A DNA stretch of 6,403 nucleotides from Euryarchaeota archaeon UBA443. Its GTDB lineage: Archaea; Thermoplasmatota; Poseidoniia; Poseidoniales; Poseidoniaceae. Below, piece after piece: positions 1 to 4,584 of the stretch. Every line of letters starts with the position of its first letter. Positions within the stretch are counted from its first letter, which is position 1. The notes under the pieces are model-generated. The model saw only the letters and a list, made by a program, of their open reading frames with translations. It had not been told where the DNA came from and made no database searches. The translations under genes were made by a program, and so were the position numbers. The DNA lies in assembly GCA_002499195.1 (NCBI GenBank), contig DAKS01000053.1, forward strand, positions 1 through 6,403, written 5' to 3'.

Positions 1-531
1 ATGGTCATCTTCTGGGAATCCAAGATTGTGGGACCCATCATCGCTATGAAGTTCTTCAGCCTCACTAGGATGGTCCGCAAGGACATGAATATCCGTGGTA
101 GAGGGCCCCGTCAACGAGGTACAGAGTTTGTTGATGAGGATAGAATCAAAGTCAAGGGTCGATTCATCACCAGGCATGGCGTGTGTAGAGTAGACGGCAG
201 GGCCGTCAGCGGGTAAGTCGGCAAGTGCGCCGTCAACCCAAGGCTCCAAACCAAGGCCGTGGTACAAGAAGACGTCAGCTTCGTTCAAGCGGATCCTGTC
301 CGTTGGGCTCAGTTCGTAGTCGTGAACAGGAACGTTCGATGTGCTCATCATTTCAACATTAACAAGGCCTCCACTCACGGCTTCGGCCAGTTGCGCAACG
401 TGGTACGTCGACGCAATGACGGTGTATTCCTCTTTTTCTTCATCATCATCGTCGTTGCCTAGACAGCCAGCAATGCTGGAAAAAACTAGGATACTCGCCA
501 TCAAAACTACATGCATACTCTTCTTGCGCAT
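1..531 (-). CDS. Zn/Mn-family metal ABC transporter substrate-binding lipoprotein (ZnuA/TroA-like), 3' part missing
   Basis: This frame is open from the ATG at 531 to the window edge, giving the first 177 residues. The N-terminus is a lipoprotein signal: Arg-Lys-Lys at 2-4, a hydrophobic stretch 8-21, and a lipobox Ile-Ala-Gly-Cys with Cys23 as the likely lipidated residue. An acidic linker (four Asp, then Glu/Lys, 27-35) follows. The segment 37-103 carries the family pattern: a beta strand, then VPVHDYELSP at 67-76, where His70 is the expected first metal ligand, and a Leu-x-x-Ala-Asp-x-x-x-x-x-Gly-Leu-Gly-Leu-Glu-Pro-Trp stretch at 82-98. Residues 117-177 are rich in His, Asp and Glu, as in the flexible metal-loading loop of ZnuA proteins. 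It would sit outside the membrane and deliver Zn or Mn to a permease, whose genes would lie beyond the left edge. The ATG at 531 has no ribosome binding site but has a TATA-like element about 25 nt upstream, so the transcript is probably leaderless. Zn versus Mn cannot be decided here. Confidence 0.85.
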   Translation of the reverse strand, partial: MRKKSMHVVLMASILVFSSIAGCLGNDDDDEEKEEYTVIASTYHVAQLAEAVSGGLVNVEMMSTSNVPVHDYELSPTDRIRLNEADVFLYHGLGLEPWVDGALADLPADGPAVYSTHAMPGDESTLDFDSILINKLCTSLTGPSTTDIHVLADHPSEAEELHSDDGSHNLGFPEDDH

Positions 532-550
532 GTTCGCTCGACAATTAATA

Positions 551-560
551 CATATATAAT
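551..560 (-). promoter_or_regulatory. Probable TATA box for the metal-binding lipoprotein gene
   Basis: On the minus strand this reads ATTATATATG, close to an archaeal TATA box, with its centre about 25 nt before the ATG at 531. That geometry puts transcription start at or next to the start codon, in line with the absence of a ribosome binding site. No clear BRE element was recognised. Confidence 0.5.
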
Positions 561-566
561 ACAACT

Positions 567-596
567 TAATAATTAGATAACAAGTAACTATTATTA
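567..596. promoter_or_regulatory. Inverted repeat TAATAAT-N16-ATTATTA, candidate operator for the NikR-type regulator
   Basis: Two exact 7-bp inverted half sites (567-573 and 590-596) are separated by 16 bp in the middle of the 88-bp divergent intergenic region. E. coli NikR binds 6-bp half sites also separated by 16 bp (GTATGA-N16-TCATAC), and other NikR proteins bind A/T-rich half sites. The right arm overlaps the likely promoter of the regulator, so binding there could be autoregulatory. Because both arms are pure A/T in A/T-rich DNA, chance is a real alternative. Confidence 0.35.
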
Positions 597-597
597 T
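589..597 (+). promoter_or_regulatory. Probable TATA-like element for the NikR-type regulator
   Basis: The sequence TATTATTAT is centred about 27 nt before the ATG at 620. No good ribosome binding site precedes that ATG, so a leaderless transcript from this element is the simplest reading. An alternative is the stronger ATATATAAT at 552-560, which would give a leader of roughly 35-40 nt. Confidence 0.4.
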
Positions 598-619
598 CAC
601 ATATTGAATCGGTTGAAAC

Positions 620-1042
620 ATGAGCAGAGTTGTATCTTTCAGCGTTGACAATCAATTTGCAGATGAGTTGGACAATCTTGTCCAAACATCAGGCTACGAT
701 AACCGCAGTCGGTTTCTGCGAGACGCATCGCTTCATTTCGCCGAAGAACTGCAACGAGGGAGTATTGGTTCAATGGATGAGGATGTGGAGATTGAAGGCA
801 TCCTTGTTGTTTTCTTTCAGCATGGAATCGAGCAAAAGTTGCACAACATACGCCACTCGGGCGAAATCACTGTAACATCATACAGTCACACAAGCCAGTT
901 CAACAATTCGTGCGTTGACATGATGCAAGCGTCTGGAGCTGCAGGAAACATGAGAAAAGTCATGCAACAACTTCAGAAGACACAAGATGTGGATCGAGTG
1001 ACCTTTATTCCTGCTCCGCTTCGAGATCATGGTTGCTGCTGA
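620..1042 (+). CDS. nikR: NikR-type ribbon-helix-helix metal-responsive transcriptional regulator
   Basis: The 140-residue length and the two-domain plan match NikR. Residues 3-46 form the DNA-binding ribbon-helix-helix: RVVSFSVD strand, a helix to about 22, GYDNRSRFLRD turn and second helix, closely resembling the E. coli NikR N-terminus. Residues 59-131 match the C-terminal ACT-like metal-sensing domain, including the late Gly-x-x-Gly region (106-109) and the Val-Asp-x-Val strand near 124-127. Aligning by spacing, E. coli NikR ligands His76, His87 and Cys95 correspond to His79, His90 and Cys98, but His89 is replaced by Ser92. The C-terminus ends in Asp-His-Gly-Cys-Cys, which could bind metal. 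It lies divergently next to a Zn/Mn-type importer gene, so it probably represses metal uptake; the ligand change and the neighbour leave open whether the signal is Ni, Zn or another ion. Its stop lies 7 bp from the convergent prenyltransferase stop. Confidence 0.85.
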   Translation: MSRVVSFSVDNQFADELDNLVQTSGYDNRSRFLRDASLHFAEELQRGSIGSMDEDVEIEGILVVFFQHGIEQKLHNIRHSGEITVTSYSHTSQFNNSCVDMMQASGAAGNMRKVMQQLQKTQDVDRVTFIPAPLRDHGCC

Positions 1043-1049
1043 AAAGCAA

Positions 1050-1949
1050 TCAATCTTCCAATCCAGTTGGAACCTCAACTGCAAAGCCTACGATGAGTGA
1101 GGCGAGCAAGACCCATCCTGTTAACATAGATACTCGAAACAAGGTTGTTTGGAAGTCTGAAAAACTATCCTTTTTCAGAACGACGTAGATATTGGCTATT
1201 GCCATTAATCCTGATGATGCAAGGAACCAAATTCCTTCCATCGGATCAGAAAAGGCGAAACAGGCGAACCACAACAATGAGAGTTGTATCGTTGTTCGCG
1301 TTGTTGCTCGCTCACCAAACTTCGATGGGAATGAGTGAATGCCTTGTTCACGATCGCTCTCAACATCCATTCGTGCATAGTTGATGTCAAAGGCTGCAAT
1401 CCAGAGTGCAACACCGAGTGAAATCGCAAAGATGGTTGGAGCCCATAGTGATGCATCAGTAATCGCGGCCCACCCGTGTGTATCTGCAGCGATAGCAGCC
1501 CATGCGCCAGCGGGGGCGAGTCCCAAGCAGAGGCCGAGCCAAAAATGACACAACCAGGTGTATCGCTTCATGTATGGATAAATCACAAACGCAAGGACAG
1601 GTAGCCACGCCATCATCAAAGCCACTTCATTGAGCAAGCCAGCGCTGACAAGAAGCACCACTAGGAAGACGGCTGAGAGAATCCAAGCTGTCTGGATGCT
1701 CATGGCACCTGAGGCAAGATGCCTTCCTTGTGTTCGAGGGTTTGCAGCATCGATGTCTCGATCGATGATTCGATTCAGGGTCATCGCAAGTCCACGAGCA
1801 CCAACAGCAGCCAACAGGATCCAGAGAAGGTCGATGCCGTATCCATGATTGAATTCTTCAACAGCGATGAAATAACCAATCAAGACGAACGGAAGCGAAA
1901 ACAAGGTGTGTTTGATTTTCACGAAATCAGCGATTTGCTTGAGGTTCAT
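1050..1949 (-). CDS. mqnP: UbiA-family polyprenyltransferase, MqnP-like (menaquinone biosynthesis)
   Basis: This 299-residue integral membrane protein is of normal UbiA length, with about eight or nine hydrophobic segments. Both prenyl-diphosphate/Mg-binding motifs are intact: NRIIDRDID at 59-67 followed by NPRT (70-73) and GRHLASG (75-81), and DINYARMDVESD at 188-199 followed by GIHSFPSKFG (203-212). These forms are typical of the UbiA/MqnP branch acting on aromatic carboxylates rather than MenA or protohaem farnesyltransferase. The expected role is attachment of an isoprenoid chain to a 1,4-dihydroxy-6-naphthoate-type ring in the futalosine pathway. The ATG at 1949 was chosen because a strong AGGTGA site precedes it and the family N-terminus starts there; the upstream extension to 2150 merely runs into the decarboxylase gene. 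It is translationally tied to the decarboxylase, 4 nt upstream. Substrate is inferred from motifs and the UbiD neighbour. Confidence 0.88.
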   Translation of the reverse strand: MNLKQIADFVKIKHTLFSLPFVLIGYFIAVEEFNHGYGIDLLWILLAAVGARGLAMTLNRIIDRDIDAANPRTQGRHLASGAMSIQTAWILSAVFLVVLLVSAGLLNEVALMMAWLPVLAFVIYPYMKRYTWLCHFWLGLCLGLAPAGAWAAIAADTHGWAAITDASLWAPTIFAISLGVALWIAAFDINYARMDVESDREQGIHSFPSKFGERATTRTTIQLSLLWFACFAFSDPMEGIWFLASSGLMAIANIYVVLKKDSFSDFQTTLFRVSMLTGWVLLASLIVGFAVEVPTGLED

Positions 1950-1953
1950 ACCT

Positions 1954-1959
1954 TCACCT
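1954..1959 (-). promoter_or_regulatory. Ribosome binding site of the prenyltransferase gene, overlapping the ubiD stop
   Basis: On the minus strand AGGTGA, complementary to the archaeal 16S rRNA 3' end, lies 4 nt before the ATG at 1949. Its last three bases are the TGA stop of the decarboxylase gene. This arrangement favours re-initiation and sets the start of the prenyltransferase. Confidence 0.75.
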
Positions 1960-3897
1960 GAATTCAAGATGCGGTGGCCATTGGTATTTGTCAAGTTCGG
2001 GATGTTTACGTACCGCTTCGAGTGTTTCCTCAGTATGCATGGTGATGGCAGGCCATCGTCGGACACCATGCTCATTGGAAGGAATCGGAGTTGTTGCATC
2101 CCAGCACATGCGCTCCTTGTTCTCGTCAAATGAGAGTCCACGGCCAACATCGAAACGAGATGTTAGTTGCCAGAGCAATCGTCGACGTGCTTTTTCACAG
2201 TGCAAATCAAGATCGTCATTGGTGATGAATAACCATCGCAAAGAAGAGGAAGAATCCAATTGCCAAATTTGATTTTTCAATTGGTCTATTTTTTCTTGAC
2301 GAGCGGATTCTGCAGCATCGTTTGAATCATCAGAACCTTCTCTTGGTGATGGTGAAGCAGGGATGTTAGTCGTGACAACGAGCATACTGTCTCGAAGCAT
2401 GCGTGCGTCAGAGACATCATCCATTGCAAGAACAGATTCGAGACCATCAAACGATGGAGCAGGTTCGAGTCCTTGCCTCCAAGCAGGTACTTCTTGCTTG
2501 AACGAACCTTCCAGTGGATCGTTTGAGGAACGAGGATCGGCTGCTGCGAGTGTGGTTGCATCGATGAGGAGTTTCGAGTGGACGTTCTCGTACGGGCTTG
2601 CAGCTTCAAGTGAATCAGCAACCATTCCATCAAGAACGATAACATCGGTAGCAATGTGAACGTTGTTGTTCATTGCATCGAGAAGTGCTTCCAAATCCTT
2701 TGGATCTTGATCTGGATCAACGACAATCATGCTCTTGAGGAACATCATCTGGCCAGCACCGAACAATCCGAGTGCTGTTTTACGGCCTTGTCGTGGGTAG
2801 CGTTGTTTTGATGAAACAATCGCAAGATTGTGGAATCCTGTTTCGAGCGGAAGGTGGACACCGATTACATCTCGATGTTGGAAGCGAAGGACTGGCGAGA
2901 ACTGACGGCCAATGGCTTCCCCAAGGTACCCGTCCTCCATTGGCGGAAGTCCGACAATGGTCGCAGGGAGCATTGCATCCTTGCGATGCGTAATGGCTGT
3001 GACGTGAAGCACAGGATATTGTCCTGTAAGGGAATAAAATCCGAAGTGATCGCCAAATGGACCTTCAGTTCGAGTTTCACCAGGTATGCAATAACCTTCT
3101 ATGACGATATCAGCTTCTGCAGGAACCATCAGGTCTTGACTGACTGCTTTGGTGATTCTCAATGAGCGACGACCCAGGATTCCTGCAAACTGGTATTCGC
3201 TCAAATTGTCGGGGAGTGGGGCGATAGCGGAGAAAATGAGCTCTGGCGGTCCTCCTATGCAAATGGCGACCGGCATTCGCTCACCACTCGCAGCAGCATG
3301 GTCTGCAGCGTGTTTGTGAATCTGCCAATGTAATCCGATATTCTTCTCGTCGAAGACTTGTGCTCGATACATGCCGAGATTATGTTCTCCTGTTTTCGGG
3401 TCTTTGGTGACAACGAGTGGGAGGGTTACGAAATGACCTCCATCCATCGGCCACGTTTTTGGAATAGGGAGTTTGGTTAGATCAGGATTCTTCATGCGAA
3501 CCTGTTGACATGGTGCAGCGAACCTCTTCTTGCGTGGAGGCATCGCAAAGGCATCTCGTGCAAGCGGCAAAGCCTTCCATGGCATTTTGACAAAAGTACC
3601 AATATCGGGCTTCATCATAGCAGTCATCCGGTCGCCAACTTCAGTTTCGTGGGATGCGCCTAACGCATCCAAGGTTCGCTGATGACTTCCAAACAGGTTC
3701 ATGACCAATGGCATAGGAGAAATGGTTCCATCAGGAAGCCGTGGTTTTTCAAAGACAACTGCAGGCCCATCGTTCTTGACTAGAAGATCAGCGATTGCAC
3801 CCGCTTCGTAAGCAACATCAACCGGCCGGTTGATGTGCAGCACCTCGCCTTTCTTCTCAAGATGCTTCAGAAATCTCCGTAGACGTACCCAAGCCAC
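1954..3897 (-). CDS. ubiD: UbiD-family prenylated-FMN-dependent decarboxylase (menaquinone pathway, MqnL-like)
   Basis: The protein has 647 residues, longer than classical UbiD (about 490) and nearer the long menaquinone-type members. The N-terminus RLRRFLKHLEKKGEVLHI (5-22) is the usual UbiD opening. Metal/prFMN and catalytic positions can be matched to fungal Fdc1 by motif and spacing: Asn173 and Arg178 in HNLGMYR, His196 in QIHKHAADH, Glu267 in DIVIEGY, Glu278 and Asp283 in TEGPFGDH. Asp for the last acid is normal in UbiD proper. It should decarboxylate a prenylated or unprenylated naphthoate and needs prFMN made by a UbiX partner not in this window. A Ser/Asp/Glu-rich linker (about 513-532) precedes a C-terminal part with the LLWQLTSRFD and MCWDAT stretches. 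The start is GTG at 3897, forced by an in-frame TGA at 3918-3916; GGAAGG precedes it. The gene overlaps no other and feeds directly into the prenyltransferase gene. Confidence 0.9.
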   Translation of the reverse strand: MAWVRLRRFLKHLEKKGEVLHINRPVDVAYEAGAIADLLVKNDGPAVVFEKPRLPDGTISPMPLVMNLFGSHQRTLDALGASHETEVGDRMTAMMKPDIGTFVKMPWKALPLARDAFAMPPRKKRFAAPCQQVRMKNPDLTKLPIPKTWPMDGGHFVTLPLVVTKDPKTGEHNLGMYRAQVFDEKNIGLHWQIHKHAADHAAASGERMPVAICIGGPPELIFSAIAPLPDNLSEYQFAGILGRRSLRITKAVSQDLMVPAEADIVIEGYCIPGETRTEGPFGDHFGFYSLTGQYPVLHVTAITHRKDAMLPATIVGLPPMEDGYLGEAIGRQFSPVLRFQHRDVIGVHLPLETGFHNLAIVSSKQRYPRQGRKTALGLFGAGQMMFLKSMIVVDPDQDPKDLEALLDAMNNNVHIATDVIVLDGMVADSLEAASPYENVHSKLLIDATTLAAADPRSSNDPLEGSFKQEVPAWRQGLEPAPSFDGLESVLAMDDVSDARMLRDSMLVVTTNIPASPSPREGSDDSNDAAESARQEKIDQLKNQIWQLDSSSSLRWLFITNDDLDLHCEKARRRLLWQLTSRFDVGRGLSFDENKERMCWDATTPIPSNEHGVRRWPAITMHTEETLEAVRKHPELDKYQWPPHLEFR

Positions 3898-3947
3898 AAC
3901 CTTCCGAGAAGCCGTTCACCTTTGAATCGTCGCATTTGAGCATAAGA

Positions 3948-4541
3948 CTATTCTTCTTCAAATAGAGTCTTTTTCTCCGGTTGAAGAAGGAGTGCGCCAA
4001 GTCCGATAGCAGATACGATAGCGATTACAATGGCTAGTGTTTGAACCATGGAGCCATCTCCTGATTCCTTATCTTCTAGTTCCGGTTGAACATTCTCATC
4101 ATGCGAATGGTTTCCATCAAGATGGACATCTTCATTAATCACGATACTGCCATATACGGTTTCGGTTAACGAACCATTGATCGATTTCATGAAGGATACA
4201 TTCCACAAACCGATAGTTGTATTCCCTGAGAATGTAAAATCGAATCGATTCTTGCAGTTTTCATCAACCAATGAACCATTTTCATCTAAGGCACACTCAG
4301 AGACAAGTGTTGGAGATCTTGCGCTTGCACCATCTTTTGACAATTCAATAACCATGGTCATGTTTTCCGTTGAATCCTTCATCCAGAACCAAACGGAATC
4401 ACCAACCTTGAGTGCGTCTTCAGGAATATCGGCAGGCTGCGGGCCTTCATCGTTCACAATCACCGTGTAGATTACTAATTCGTGAGCTGCAACCGGTGCA
4501 GCAAGAAGCACCATGCCAATAGCAATCACAAGCGAACGCAT
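3948..4541 (-). CDS. Secreted, C-terminally membrane-anchored protein of unknown function (possible cupredoxin-like fold)
   Basis: I do not recognise a specific family. From the ATG at 4541 the protein has 197 residues. Residues 1-19 form a signal peptide ending Val-Ala-Ala, so cleavage would expose His20 as the mature N-terminus. Residues 20-137 look like an all-beta extracytoplasmic domain: VGDSVWFW at 46-53, FDFTFSGNTTIGLW at 100-113, and a last strand VYGSIVI (129-135). The order resembles plastocyanin-like domains, but the Cys-His-Met copper ligand cluster is absent. Cys83 and Cys96 could form a disulfide. Six N-glycosylation sequons (Asn60, 88, 107, 114, 122, 144) suggest surface exposure. 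A His/Asp segment (HLDGNHSHD, 140-148) and an acidic stalk lead to a membrane helix (about 166-186) and a short tail QPEKKTLFEEE. The extension to an ATG at 4712 would overlap the divergent gene and was rejected; an ATG at 4553 adds only four residues. It lies 50 bp upstream of ubiD. Confidence 0.7.
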   Translation of the reverse strand: MRSLVIAIGMVLLAAPVAAHELVIYTVIVNDEGPQPADIPEDALKVGDSVWFWMKDSTENMTMVIELSKDGASARSPTLVSECALDENGSLVDENCKNRFDFTFSGNTTIGLWNVSFMKSINGSLTETVYGSIVINEDVHLDGNHSHDENVQPELEDKESGDGSMVQTLAIVIAIVSAIGLGALLLQPEKKTLFEEE

Positions 4542-4563
4542 GTATAGACCCATGTGAACCGGG

Positions 4564-4576
4564 AATAAATACAATA
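4564..4576. promoter_or_regulatory. Candidate bidirectional TATA element between the two surface-protein genes
   Basis: AATAAATACAATA is the only A/T-rich tract between the divergent genes. Read on the minus strand, ATTTATT-type sequence is centred about 27 nt before the ATG at 4541. Read on the plus strand its centre is about 28-30 nt before the ATG at 4600. One tract could therefore position leaderless transcripts both ways. The spacing argues for 4600 rather than 4585 as the plus-strand start. Confidence 0.35.
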
Positions 4577-4584
4577 CGCAGTGT

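Noticed and set aside
1..462. Plus-strand ORFs at 1-216 and 259-462
   Set aside because: They are antisense shadows of the metal-binding lipoprotein gene; the minus frame has the lipobox and conserved family residues.
578..588. Short direct repeat TAAC-AAG-TAAC inside the intergenic region
   Set aside because: Four-base copies are too short to distinguish from chance in this A/T-rich stretch.
1043..1049. Terminator between the convergent regulator and prenyltransferase genes
   Set aside because: Only 7 bp separate the stops and no hairpin or T-run of note is present; any termination must occur inside the facing genes.
1950..2150. N-terminal extension of the prenyltransferase to an ATG at 2150
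   Set aside because: It lies inside the ubiD coding region in another frame, has no UbiA-like sequence, and bypasses the strong AGGTGA site just before 1949.
2286..2654. 122-residue minus-strand ORF and opposing plus-strand ORFs within ubiD
   Set aside because: They sit wholly inside a well-supported UbiD coding sequence in other frames, with low-complexity composition.
3867..3943. Short minus-strand ORFs starting at ATG 3943 and 3935 that run into the ubiD start
   Set aside because: They are under 30 residues, have no recognisable composition or domain, and most likely reflect the gap and the first codons of ubiD read in other frames. A leader-peptide role cannot be supported.
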